The notes under the pieces: model-generated
What the model was told of the DNA's origin: nothing
The model's input: the letters and a program-made list of their open reading frames with translations, nothing else
The model's database searches: none
Program-made: the position numbers and the translations under genes
Shown: piece after piece, positions 1-8,599 of the stretch
Numbering within the stretch: the first letter of the stretch is position 1
How the letters are laid out: each line of letters begins with the position of its first letter
Assembly (NCBI RefSeq): GCF_027924605.1
Contig: NZ_AP027042.1
Span: 4,379,524 to 4,443,523, forward strand
DNA from: Dyella sp. GSA-30
GTDB lineage: Bacteria > Pseudomonadota > Gammaproteobacteria > Xanthomonadales > Rhodanobacteraceae
DNA length: 64,000 nt
Direction: 5' to 3'

Positions 1-79
1 AAACCAAGCCCCGCTCCGCAAACTTTCGGCACTCCTGTTCCCTCAATTCCTCCAAGCGCCGATCCTCCTCACGTGACAC
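1..79 (-). CDS. Possible truncated reading frame at the left edge
   Basis: On the minus strand an open frame runs off the left edge. It could start at a GTG at 77-79, and a TAG lies 36 bases upstream of that codon in the same frame. The visible residues are rich in Glu and Arg (EEDRRLEELREQE), like a charged helix or coiled coil. No family is recognisable from about 26 residues, and chance coding is possible in this GC-rich DNA. It would be divergent from the FRG gene to its right. Confidence 0.2.
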   Translation of the reverse strand, partial: MSREEDRRLEELREQECRKFAERGLV

Positions 80-208
80 AACCCGCCCCAGCCACTCCGT
101 CTAGTGCGCCACGGCCGTAGCAAGAGCATCAATATTGTCGCCGCATGGGACACCCTCTTTGACCCGCCACTCCACCTTCAGCATCTTCGAAACCACGGAA
201 CCGCAGTC

Positions 209-1573
209 ATGCAAAAGCTGCATTGCGAAACGTTAGACGCGTTGGATGCAGCCATTGTAGCTGCGGGTCCTGACGCCCTTTTTCGAGGGCAAGTGGAGCA
301 CTTCCTCCGAGACGATGGCTCGCCTTCGCTCACCACCTCGTTTGCGCGACGTGGTTGCATCCCCGACTTGATGGTTAAGTGGTATCACTATGCCCGACGG
401 GTACTGAAGCGGCACGTGCACGGGTGGGACGGTGCCGCGGACATGGCTACGGATCAAGCAATCCTCCAACACTACGGGTGGATTTCCTTCTACTTGGATG
501 CGACAGGCGACGCACGAGTGGGCGCCTGGTTCGCCAGCCATGAATTCACCGAAAGCAAGAGGTGTGAACTAGTGGAGGACTGTTTCGAGGATCCTGTGTT
601 CCTCGTGTCAAAGGCGGCCACATTCGAACCTGCGACGAGCGTCGGAAACCTGTATGTCCTTAGCCGGAAGAAGCTTCGCTCCGCAGGACTGAGCGCTGTG
701 CATCTGTCGGAGATTGCCACAGCCCAAGGGACTCCTCGATACGTGCGGCAGGATGCATACATGGTTGGTCCTGTGCCGCAGGCTGGCCTTTCGATGGATT
801 TTCTCACCCACCACATCACGGCACCTGCCCATATCTTCGACGCGTATGCGACGGGTCTTTCTACAGCGTTCTTGTTCCCAGAGCCCGGAGAAGACCCCAT
901 CTTTGGCGAGTTGCTCGCCATGCCTTGGGAGAAGATTGGGCGCTCAGATGGACCTATCGACTTTTTCCAACGCGCTCTTGACCTTCCAGAATACACGCCG
1001 CACATCGTCAAGCACATGCCGCCAGCCACGGCCATGTATCGCCCGTTCTGGCTAGCGGATGCACCGCAAGATCCCGCCGACCCGGCCGTGGTCGTGCATG
1101 TGCTGTGTGGCAGCGCTCTCTTTCATGGCAGCAGCGAACTGTGCTTCTCGCTCCCCAATGTGTCGAAGCTGTTGGCAACTCACGACGGCCTCATGGTGGA
1201 ACCGGATGGGCTGGTGTATCACGGCATGGGGGAGCTCTATGGAAAGGGCGTAATCGTGATGAAGAAAGAGAGCGGATTGATTGAAGTCTGCGAGTTTGGG
1301 GTCGAACACCCAGGCCTGCAAATTCATGGACTCGGCAAGTTCCCGGGTATGCACTATCGAATCGACGAGCAAGGGCTGTGGCATCGAGCAACGCAGGCGG
1401 ACGACTGCGATTGCGGGTCTGATGCGCACGACGACCATATTCGTCTCTTGGGCCGGGTTGATACCGGCTTAAAGGAAGGCTTCATTGCCCTGGATTCGCC
1501 GAGGATATATTTGCAGCAGGGGCTGGCACGGGCGACCGATCCTGCTGTACTACGCGTATTTTTGGAGTCATAG
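209..1573 (+). CDS. FRG domain-containing protein
   Basis: The N-terminus shows the signature of the FRG domain (PF08867): an LFRGQ motif followed by SLTTSF..R, then LQHYGWISFYLD and AWFASHEF, matching the family's lHyG...LDwT..p..A..FA pattern. The rest, about 300 residues, is not recognised; it holds a small Cys-rich patch (CDCGS) near the end. No signal peptide or membrane segment is seen. The biochemical role of FRG domains is not established, and they are common in accessory and defence-type loci. I chose the ATG at 209 because it begins just before the domain; an in-frame GTG at 104 would add 35 residues but has no ribosome binding site. The gene converges on the large ATPase gene, which fits a defence-like neighbourhood but proves nothing about function. 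Confidence 0.75.
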   Translation: MQKLHCETLDALDAAIVAAGPDALFRGQVEHFLRDDGSPSLTTSFARRGCIPDLMVKWYHYARRVLKRHVHGWDGAADMATDQAILQHYGWISFYLDATGDARVGAWFASHEFTESKRCELVEDCFEDPVFLVSKAATFEPATSVGNLYVLSRKKLRSAGLSAVHLSEIATAQGTPRYVRQDAYMVGPVPQAGLSMDFLTHHITAPAHIFDAYATGLSTAFLFPEPGEDPIFGELLAMPWEKIGRSDGPIDFFQRALDLPEYTPHIVKHMPPATAMYRPFWLADAPQDPADPAVVVHVLCGSALFHGSSELCFSLPNVSKLLATHDGLMVEPDGLVYHGMGELYGKGVIVMKKESGLIEVCEFGVEHPGLQIHGLGKFPGMHYRIDEQGLWHRATQADDCDCGSDAHDDHIRLLGRVDTGLKEGFIALDSPRIYLQQGLARATDPAVLRVFLES

Positions 1574-1593
1574 ACAAGCGTGGACGGGAAAGT

Positions 1594-1611
1594 GCTCCTT
1601 ACCTAAGGAGC
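1594..1611. terminator. Short perfect inverted repeat between convergent genes
   Basis: GCTCCTTA and TAAGGAGC form a perfect 8-bp inverted repeat with a 2-nt centre, 20 bases after the FRG gene stop. It lies between two convergent genes, so a transcription stop is plausible. There is no clear T-run, so intrinsic termination is uncertain; it could also be a protein-binding palindrome. Confidence 0.3.
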
Positions 1612-1793
1612 GCGAATATCGCCATGCTTTCAAACATCTGCATAGAAATCCTTGTGGGCATCATGGTGCCCTACAAGCCGCAGCAGGAAAATGTTGACCA
1701 ATAATGGTCGGTGGGCCACGAGTTGCCTCCGACCCGAGCCGCCAAAAGCATTTGCCCCATCGCCTAGAATGCATCGCTGAGTGATAAATATCA

Positions 1794-4409
1794 TCAGCCT
1801 CTGCGTCTACGGATTTCCTGGAACAGCGCGTTTACCGCTTCAATGTCCTGCAGAAGCTCGGCTGGCTGCGTCACCGCACGTTGCTGGCCAGCAGCGTGTG
1901 AATGGGCCCGGACGTTTCGGCAGCATTTATCGTGCAGGCGTTGGACCTCGCGGTATTCCCCTTCCTGCACGATCATCACGCCGTTGAGTCGGCCAACCGA
2001 GATGCTGTCCCGGAACCGCACGACGGTCTCATTGAGAATCGTGTCCTCGATTCCGACCTCAATCGTCACCCGAAGGTCGTCATAAGCGTTGCGGATTGCA
2101 AGCCGTTCTTCGTCCCCCGGTGGGTTATTGAAATTGTTGGCGATCCGCTGGTGATCGGCGCGATGTTGCGCGATGCGCTCGCGGTGTCGCCGCATGTCGT
2201 AGGGCAATCCTGCGTCGATGTATCCAGGGCCCTCGGCGCGATAACTGATCGACTTCACGCTGGGCGCCCGCCCGGCATCACCGCAAAGCGTGATCAGTTC
2301 TCCAAAGAAAACTGCGTCGTGGGTGAAGACGATGACTTGCCGGACGGCTGATTCCTCGACGATTCTTCGTGCCACTGCAGTTCGATGATTGTGATCGAGA
2401 CTCGAGACCGGATCGTCGAACACAATCCCAGAAGAGGATCCCGATTGGTGGAGTTCCGCGAAGAAGTACGCAAGCGCACACATGCGCTGCTCGGCTTCGC
2501 TGAGCACGAGGTGCGGGTCGAGCTGGCTGTCTGGAAGGAGAATGCCGAGACGTACCGATCCCGCGTCGCCGCTTGAACTGACCCCCACGCGAATATGGTA
2601 GAGGTCAAGCTTCCTGAGCTCATCGTTCATTCTGCTGGCTAGGGCTTCGCTGACATGGGCCCTAGCGAGCTGGCCGGCGAATAGGCTGATCGCGCGCGTG
2701 TTGCCGATATCCTCAAGGCAACTCTGAAGCTTCACCCTGCGGCCGAGATTACCGACCACCTGAGCAATGCTCTCGATGTGCTCTGAAAGTATGCGCCGCG
2801 CGTCAAGTTCCTTCAGGCAAAGCCGTTTCGCCGCAAGGGCTACTGTATCCAGGTTTGCGCGCAAGGCGGTCGCTTCATCGCGCAAGTTGTCCGCGACCTG
2901 GTGGATCGAAGCGGTGGGATTTGCGCCGCGGTACGGCGGCCTGCCCTGCCATTCCTCGTTCGCTATCGCGGCCCTGAGCCACTGGAGGCGGGAGAGCAAG
3001 TCCTCCTGGAAGATTCGGATATCGGTCGGCAGTGTCTCAATGCGCCCGCGCAGGCTCTCGGACATGACCTGGGAGACAGTAAATGTGACCGTCGCCTGCC
3101 CAACATCGCGCACGAGCTGTTGCCAGGCGTTGCGCGCAGCCTGGGCGGCCTCCGACGCCGTGTCTCGGACATAGCGATCGAAGCGCTGCAAGCGATCCTT
3201 CGCCGCCGGCGTCAGCTCCTGCTGGCAAAGCACGCATTGCGCGCCTTCGCCGATTACGGGGAAGGCTTGCTCCAAATATGCCGCGCCGGTCGAATACTCG
3301 CGCGCGGCTTTGAACAGAAGCGCCCAGGGGCCTTGGCCCGTGCCGGGAAGCAGCTGCGTGGCGTCTTCGTCTTGTAGCAAGGCAGACGCGGCGCGCTCGG
3401 CTACCTCAGCGTCCAGCAACCTTCGATGCGCCGACTGCACGGTATCGATTGCTTCGTCGGACACGACACCAGCAGCTACGCGGATGGCGTTGACCAACTC
3501 GTCGACCCTTGCGGCGGCGTTGTCCATCAGGGCCGCCTTGGCCGTTGGATCCGCTTCGCTGATTTCTTGGGGCAGGCGTGCGAGTTCTGCTTGCTCGCCT
3601 GGAGTGAGCGCGGCAAGTTCGCGCGCCCGCGCCAGGTCCGTTGCCGCACTGATCTGATGCACAGCCCGGCCGGCATCGGTATCGGCGGGAATGACGTTGA
3701 ACGGCGTCACATCCACCGCGAGCCCGGTGATCTCGGCCTCAAGCCGTGGACGCAATGCCTGACTGAGGCCGTTGGCCAGCTGCTGAAGATTAGTCAGGGC
3801 TACCGGCTGGAAGGTGGCTGTTTCCCGCGCCTGAAGATAATGCCGGGCGCAGTCGCCGTCGAAGACGGGAATGCCCCGAAGTTCGCTCCGAGAGACGTGG
3901 CCTTGTTGACCACTCCAGAACGCCTGATCGAGGGCGCCATCCAGCTCGAAGGTGATGGTGGCGCTCGGAGTGAGCTGCCGGAAATTCGGGTCGTAGGCAT
4001 TGGCATAGACGGTGCCGGGGCTCCTGGCACGGCACGCCTGCTTCAGCACGCGTGCGTAGCCGGACTTGCCGGTGCCGTTGCCGCCGTACGCGATCGTGAG
4101 ACCCTGCGCCTGGAACTCCAGAGCCTGGTCGCTCGGAATTTTCCCCACGTTGACCAGCGTATGCAGGGATCTGAGCACCACGGTCCCGCCCTGGCTCGCC
4201 TCGGCGGGAAAATGGTCCCTGGCGAACGGGATCGGTCGCGGCGCAGGATCTAGCGCACTGCCAATACCGTGGTGTTGCTTAGCAAGATCAAGGATCTCGT
4301 CAAGATCGGCATCACCCCATTCTCCTTGAACGCACAGACGCCGCAGTGCGTCCTGACGCCAAGGCGGCAGCCTGTCCGCCCAGGCCATCATTTCCTCATA
4401 AATCGCCAT
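1794..4409 (-). CDS. SMC/RloC-like ATPase with C-terminal HEPN/anticodon-nuclease-like motifs
   Basis: An 871-residue protein of the AAA_13 (PF13166) type, the ATPase class of the anticodon nucleases PrrC and RloC. Visible parts in order: Walker A GGNGTGKS (residues 109-116); helical regions flanking a CVLC pair (392-395) that resembles a Rad50/RloC zinc hook; an ABC-signature-like LSEAEQ (636-641); Walker B FDDPVSSLD (664-672); and a switch His in THD (696-698). The C-terminal ~100 residues contain RVTIE (R780xxxE784) and RNVRAH (831-836). These match the RxxxE plus HEPN RNxxxH pattern of PrrC/RloC RNase domains. From family knowledge such proteins can cleave tRNA or other RNA when a phage disturbs the host. 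That activity here is inferred. No restriction-modification genes lie next to it, unlike classical prrC. Confidence 0.75.
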   Translation of the reverse strand: MAIYEEMMAWADRLPPWRQDALRRLCVQGEWGDADLDEILDLAKQHHGIGSALDPAPRPIPFARDHFPAEASQGGTVVLRSLHTLVNVGKIPSDQALEFQAQGLTIAYGGNGTGKSGYARVLKQACRARSPGTVYANAYDPNFRQLTPSATITFELDGALDQAFWSGQQGHVSRSELRGIPVFDGDCARHYLQARETATFQPVALTNLQQLANGLSQALRPRLEAEITGLAVDVTPFNVIPADTDAGRAVHQISAATDLARARELAALTPGEQAELARLPQEISEADPTAKAALMDNAAARVDELVNAIRVAAGVVSDEAIDTVQSAHRRLLDAEVAERAASALLQDEDATQLLPGTGQGPWALLFKAAREYSTGAAYLEQAFPVIGEGAQCVLCQQELTPAAKDRLQRFDRYVRDTASEAAQAARNAWQQLVRDVGQATVTFTVSQVMSESLRGRIETLPTDIRIFQEDLLSRLQWLRAAIANEEWQGRPPYRGANPTASIHQVADNLRDEATALRANLDTVALAAKRLCLKELDARRILSEHIESIAQVVGNLGRRVKLQSCLEDIGNTRAISLFAGQLARAHVSEALASRMNDELRKLDLYHIRVGVSSSGDAGSVRLGILLPDSQLDPHLVLSEAEQRMCALAYFFAELHQSGSSSGIVFDDPVSSLDHNHRTAVARRIVEESAVRQVIVFTHDAVFFGELITLCGDAGRAPSVKSISYRAEGPGYIDAGLPYDMRRHRERIAQHRADHQRIANNFNNPPGDEERLAIRNAYDDLRVTIEVGIEDTILNETVVRFRDSISVGRLNGVMIVQEGEYREVQRLHDKCCRNVRAHSHAAGQQRAVTQPAELLQDIEAVNALFQEIRRRRG

Positions 4410-4553
4410 GCCCCTGCCTCCATTTCCCCGGGGAGACGAGCATACGGGCTAGTGCGGGGCTACCCAACTATCCAAGCGAACGACTTGAGCCACGCGGCCC
4501 ACTGATGCAGGCTTGCGGGCATTTCGTCGTGGCTAGCCAGGTAGAGAAAACTG

Positions 4554-5711
4554 ATGAGCGACATCGACCTCAATGGACGTATTCGATTGGTGCCGCTCGT
4601 CGCTACCCTTGCGGGCATTTCCCGGCCAGCACTCGATCTAGACCTGGTACTCACTCTCGCCTTGGAGGGCAAGGTGCAGTTGTACGCCCGCGTCCCTCCA
4701 GACAGGGTGGTATACGTCGACTCAACACTTCCGGTCACTACGGGTCGCAGATTCAGCGGTCCCTGGACAGGGGTCATGGGCGGTGATGAGGCCCGATACA
4801 CACCTCAGTCTGACCGGATACTGCCGGACGTGAATTTCCTCCGCCTCGATGGAGACCTGGCCGAGGACTTCCAGATGACAGTACGATGGACGAGAGCAGG
4901 ATGGGCGAGCGACATAACCTTCCCTTCCGGCCTCCAGCCCCATCGCCGCGCCGACCTGGCAAAGGAGGGATGGCTTGAACCCTGCGAATTCGGTACCGCA
5001 CTAGTCGTTTGTCCCGCGCTTACGCCTGAGGAGGTGGAGCAGTGGCACCGCGTGAGCCGCAAGCACCTGCGAGTCCCTCTCGACGACGTTTATGTCGACG
5101 AGCAAGTCACGGTTATCCTGAAGTACGGCTATGCCCCCATTCGCGACGCTTCCGAGTATCTCTATCAGGTCGAAGGTGTGTACGTCCTGTACTGTGCAGC
5201 CGCGCTCTTTTACGCGGAGCTGAAAGATGCGCCCCGCGGGACCAAGAAAAACACCTCAAAGAAGACGGCGGCCCGTAGTACCCAGAACGACATCGTCGAA
5301 AGAGCGGCCGCCTGGATGCGAGAGAAGCTTCCGGCACTAGGGAACACCGACGCCCAACAGGTGGCGAAACTGATCAATCCAGGACTTCGGCGAAATAGCG
5401 GCGTTGACAAGAAGGATCAAAAGGTATTTGGCAGCGGCGTTCTCGGTAACGCCGTTTTCAGCACTAACTACCAACAAGAGGACTTTGTTACCGATGAGTT
5501 GGCACTCGTCCTCTATGTCACCGAACGTTTTCTCCAAAACCAGGCAGAATCCAAGGATCCCCTTTGGAAGCCAACCGCTTGTGTGCAGATCGAGAACGAG
5601 TTCGAGCGGCTCGGTTTCAACAAGAGAGAGCGCGAAGCTTTGGCTCGGCTCGTTCTGTATCCCTATTCAAAGCCTGAGATCAGACCTGCCCAAGATCGCG
5701 TTGACCAGTGA
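4554..5711 (+). CDS. Orphan hypothetical protein, possible partner of the divergent ATPase
   Basis: A 385-residue protein that I do not recognise. The N-terminal ~210 residues look globular and mixed alpha/beta with many Trp and Asp. A Lys/Thr-rich linker (around GTKKNTSKKTAARST, residues ~226-240) separates a more helical C-terminal ~140 residues. No signal peptide, membrane segment, nucleotide-binding loop or Cys cluster is visible. It starts 144 bases from the ATPase gene in divergent orientation, so the two could share a control region. Its last 45 bases overlap, tail to tail, the replication-protein gene. Lack of family signals and its position in an accessory block suggest a transferred gene; a role in the putative defence locus is a guess. 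Confidence 0.7.
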   Translation: MSDIDLNGRIRLVPLVATLAGISRPALDLDLVLTLALEGKVQLYARVPPDRVVYVDSTLPVTTGRRFSGPWTGVMGGDEARYTPQSDRILPDVNFLRLDGDLAEDFQMTVRWTRAGWASDITFPSGLQPHRRADLAKEGWLEPCEFGTALVVCPALTPEEVEQWHRVSRKHLRVPLDDVYVDEQVTVILKYGYAPIRDASEYLYQVEGVYVLYCAAALFYAELKDAPRGTKKNTSKKTAARSTQNDIVERAAAWMREKLPALGNTDAQQVAKLINPGLRRNSGVDKKDQKVFGSGVLGNAVFSTNYQQEDFVTDELALVLYVTERFLQNQAESKDPLWKPTACVQIENEFERLGFNKREREALARLVLYPYSKPEIRPAQDRVDQ

Positions 5712-6974
5712 CATGTCATGTTCCGGTTTGCGTGGCGCACCGCGCTTCGCAACGCCCACGGGACGCGAGTCGTTTCCCCGGAACAGATTGCGATGGAAGC
5801 CCGTCTGGACCTGGCAGTGCCCTTTCGTGAGGTAACGAATGGCTTCGCGCAGTCCCATGAGCATCCGACGGTCACTGACGTGCACCACGCCGAGACAGTT
5901 CAGGGGGTACTCGTGGCGCCTTGCCCAACAATTGAAGTAGGAGCCGCAGCCATCGCTGAAACGTAGCTTCCATGCCTCTCCCAGTATCTCGGAGTAGTGG
6001 CCCGCCCGCTGGTACCGGTGACCGTCCATGGCAACCAGAACGTGGAGGTGAATGCCCCGGCGGAAACCCTTCTCGCGCTTGCAGATCCACCCCTTGACAC
6101 CCGGAACGACCCGCTCCTCCCGCAGGGCACGCAGAAAGCTCTTCATGCACCTGTCGGATGCCGCATCAGTCATCTGCTTCTGATGATCCGGCGTAATGTA
6201 GAGATCCACCCGCAGGATAAGCAACTTCGAGTGTTCCTCGAACTTCGATGCCATGTACCGGCAGTACTCCGGAAAATTCTCCTTCTCGTTGCGGCTAAAG
6301 TTGTTATCGAGGTACTTGAAACGCTTGGAACGGCACACGCGGCGAACGAACGCCAGTAGGTGATCCAATGCCTTGCGCACCGATCCATCGCTGGCAGCCG
6401 CAGGGTCGTAACGATGCCACGATACGACCGGCATCGCCTTCTGGCAGGCTCGAAGCATCACGGTCAGCCATGGGTTGAATTCGACAGTGAGTCTCTCGCC
6501 CCCTTCCTCAGCACGACTCCACCCCACCCTAGCCGGTGCACGGGACGGATATTGACGACGGTAGCGCCCCGGATAGAGCGTCTCGATCAAGGGAACGGCC
6601 TCGCGCATCATCGCCATGATGTCCTCGCCGAGAGACGTGAGTCGATGGATGTAATGAACAGAGGGGATACCGAGGGTTTTGCGCCGGGTAAGCTCCGTTG
6701 CTGCCCGGTCCGTTCTGGCAATCCGCTTGGCTATTGTCTCCAAGCGATCCAGCCATTCTGGCTCGTCCATTTCTTCGGTGGCATTCACCACACCATCGCG
6801 GGTGTGCTGCAAGCCTTTGGACAAGCGCTGGTATGCGCGCTCGCTCTCGGCCACCTCACGCTCCATCACTCCCATCTCAGTACAAGTACTATCGAAGCTA
6901 ACGACTTGGTTCTTGGGCTTCACGATACGGTCCTCTACACATTTCACTTCGCATACCTCTGGGCATGCGTCCAT
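5667..6974 (-). CDS. Inovirus Gp2 / YagK-YfjJ-type replication protein
   Basis: The C-terminal half matches the YagK/YfjJ (PF11726) or inovirus Gp2 family: RGIHLHVLVAMDG with an HxH pair (H309, H311), then HYSEILGEAWK, a stretch with Asn and Cys (YFNCW), and AIRYLTKG with the candidate nicking Tyr381. In this family the HxH and Tyr suggest HUH-type, single-strand nicking replication initiators of filamentous phages, satellites and small plasmids. The N-terminal ~120 residues are helical and charged. The ATG at 6974 has no good ribosome binding site; ATG codons at 6875 or 6866 are alternatives. The gene follows the AlpA-like gene on the same strand, a pairing typical of cryptic prophage or satellite modules. 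The 3' end overlaps the orphan gene at 5711. Confidence 0.72.
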   Translation of the reverse strand: MDACPEVCEVKCVEDRIVKPKNQVVSFDSTCTEMGVMEREVAESERAYQRLSKGLQHTRDGVVNATEEMDEPEWLDRLETIAKRIARTDRAATELTRRKTLGIPSVHYIHRLTSLGEDIMAMMREAVPLIETLYPGRYRRQYPSRAPARVGWSRAEEGGERLTVEFNPWLTVMLRACQKAMPVVSWHRYDPAAASDGSVRKALDHLLAFVRRVCRSKRFKYLDNNFSRNEKENFPEYCRYMASKFEEHSKLLILRVDLYITPDHQKQMTDAASDRCMKSFLRALREERVVPGVKGWICKREKGFRRGIHLHVLVAMDGHRYQRAGHYSEILGEAWKLRFSDGCGSYFNCWARRHEYPLNCLGVVHVSDRRMLMGLREAIRYLTKGHCQVQTGFHRNLFRGNDSRPVGVAKRGAPRKPEHDMSLVNAILGRSDLRL

Positions 6975-7028
6975 CGGCTTTAGGGAGGCGTACGCCGAAC
7001 GCCCCTGTCGCCTCCAATGACTTCCGGC

Positions 7029-7466
7029 TCAAAGGCGGAACCCCGTGTCACCATCGACCTGATGCCCTCGCGCACTGAGACGACGGCGATGGTTGTCGTA
7101 CTGCTGCACGTCAGCGACCAGCGGCAAGTTCACACACCACTCGTACACCTCCGCCGCAAGCCAACCTTTCGCCGAGCGCCCACTGCCGCCACCCAAACTC
7201 CGCGGTTGCGGAAAATGGCGATCGAAAAAGCGACTGTCGCCGTCATTGCGGTTCCGGATGGAGGAAGGGCTTAACCCCGTCGTCTTCGAGACTTCTGGTT
7301 CACGCAAGATCAGCCTCGGCACACCTACGGTCTGCATCAGGTGTGCGCACAAAGCCAACTGATCCATGGCGGTTAGACCGCCGACAACGTCCATCGCATT
7401 GCGCATCGCAGCGTTCAATGCATGCTTAGCCAACATCTGCTTGCTCCGTCGTTGAAAGGCGCGCAT
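7029..7466 (-). CDS. AlpA-family (MerR-like) phage regulator/excisionase
   Basis: The C-terminal ~65 residues are a typical AlpA/excisionase winged helix: LREPEVSKTTGLSPSSIRNR, then HFPQPRSLGG and KGWLAAEVYEW. These match the family pattern of a first helix, a Ser/Thr-rich recognition helix, F-P-P-x-L, and W-x-x-x-E-V-x-x-W. AlpA-type proteins control excision or replication genes in phages and plasmids. The start is uncertain. The ATG at 7466 has a weak GGGG 6-9 bases upstream; shorter starts at 7394, 7367 or 7334 would leave little more than the DNA-binding domain, the usual size. The frame stays open to 7814, but those residues have no regulator-like features. The gene precedes the Rep gene by 54 bases, probably in one transcript. 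Confidence 0.65.
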   Translation of the reverse strand: MRAFQRRSKQMLAKHALNAAMRNAMDVVGGLTAMDQLALCAHLMQTVGVPRLILREPEVSKTTGLSPSSIRNRNDGDSRFFDRHFPQPRSLGGGSGRSAKGWLAAEVYEWCVNLPLVADVQQYDNHRRRLSARGHQVDGDTGFRL

Positions 7467-8449
7467 TGAAGCCCCGAAATGGACGAGACTCAAAGCGATT
7501 GCTCGTCGACCCAGGAAGACAGAAAGGGTGCAAATGGCTTCAGATAAGGCATTGCCGCCGCATCTGGGTTGAAAATCGGGGCAATCACCGTACCCTTCAG
7601 TGAGAGTTATCACTCCACCAGGGGCATGCCATTCCCTGCAATTCGTCTTGTCGCTACCGCTGGCAGCTCTTCTTGGTGTCGCCCCGACGTCGTCTCCTTC
7701 CCCCATTAAATTCCAGTTGCAATTACATAGGGAACCGGAAAGATGCGTCTCGTGCCTTGCCGCTGGGACGCCCCCATCGCAGGGCGATGGGCCCGCGTAA
7801 AGGACCATTTCCACGTTTCGACCACGTGTTGACTTGGCGCCATTCGTAGTCTCGAAAGAAGCTTGCCATTCAGCGGCATCTCAACCGTTCACGCACCGAT
7901 GGCTGAGCTGCATATGTCGTGTGGGAACGACATCAGCAACGGGACATCGACGGGAGACCATATGCTCGCAGAGCGCCGGGCTGCAGGATCGGCGAAGCCC
8001 GCAGACTTGCCAGCCCCCCCTCTCAGACGCGAGGTCGACCTCTGAGGGAAATCGGCAGCCACGCCACTGGCTAACGCGGCAGCCCCCACGCATAGATAAA
8101 GGATGGGCCCAGGTAAAAATACTTCGCCCCCGGTGCTGCTGGCATTTAGAACGCAATGGGAGGCGCCACACCCTGTACGGCGCGACCAAGAATCCGGTCA
8201 GGTGGCCACTTGGCACCACGTCAGATGGCCGTCCAAATGATGGCTACTTAGTTCAAAGCGTTGAATTCCATGGCTTTGATCGCAAACCACAATGAAAGGC
8301 AACTACTCGTGTTGCTTTTCGTTGCGAACCTCTTCGCAATGAGCTGCAATCCACGATATTTGACATCCATAACACCCTACTGAGCAGGTCGCCCCTGCTT
8401 CTTCCGCATGGCCTTCATGCGTGAGCCTTTTTATCTAGGAGTACGAGTG
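7467..8449. other. Non-coding stretch of a replication module, possible origin/control region
   Basis: About 980 bases separate the minus-strand alpA-rep pair from the plus-strand small genes, and I see no convincing gene. The frames present have odd composition (many Arg, Trp, Cys) and no ribosome sites. Palindromic features include GAGGTCGACCTC at 8031-8042, flanked by CTCAGA and TCTGAGG, an imperfect pair AAAGGCAAC / GTTGCTTTT around 8294-8319, and AGCAGG / CCTGCT at 8383-8399. A TTGACA hexamer at 8360 lacks a clear -10 partner. By position this is the best place for a replication origin or promoters of the module, but this is inference. Confidence 0.4.
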
Positions 8450-8599
8450 ATGTTTGACCGTTCTTGGATTGGCTATCCCTGTCCGTCGCTGTTCGAATAC
8501 CTGGTCGTGTTCGCCGTCCTGTTTCTGGCTGGCAACCTATGGGCCGTGTGCGTCCGCTGCTACTTGGAATACCGGATGGAGGAGCGGATCCATGCATAA
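8450..8599 (+). CDS. Small single-pass membrane protein
   Basis: A 49-residue protein with one hydrophobic segment (about residues 14-33, FEYLVVFAVLFLAGNLWAVC) and a charged C-terminal tail. The start at 8450 is fixed by a strong AGGAG eight bases upstream; an in-frame upstream ATG at 8408 lacks a site. Its last 8 bases overlap the next gene, so the two are probably translationally coupled. Size and topology resemble the tiny membrane proteins of filamentous-phage modules, which fits the Gp2-like Rep nearby, but no homology can be claimed. Confidence 0.6.
   Translation: MFDRSWIGYPCPSLFEYLVVFAVLFLAGNLWAVCVRCYLEYRMEERIHA

Noticed and set aside
7834-8295. 153-codon plus-strand frame in the 1-kb non-coding stretch
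   Set aside because: Many Arg, Trp, Cys and Pro, no ribosome site, and no domain-like pattern.
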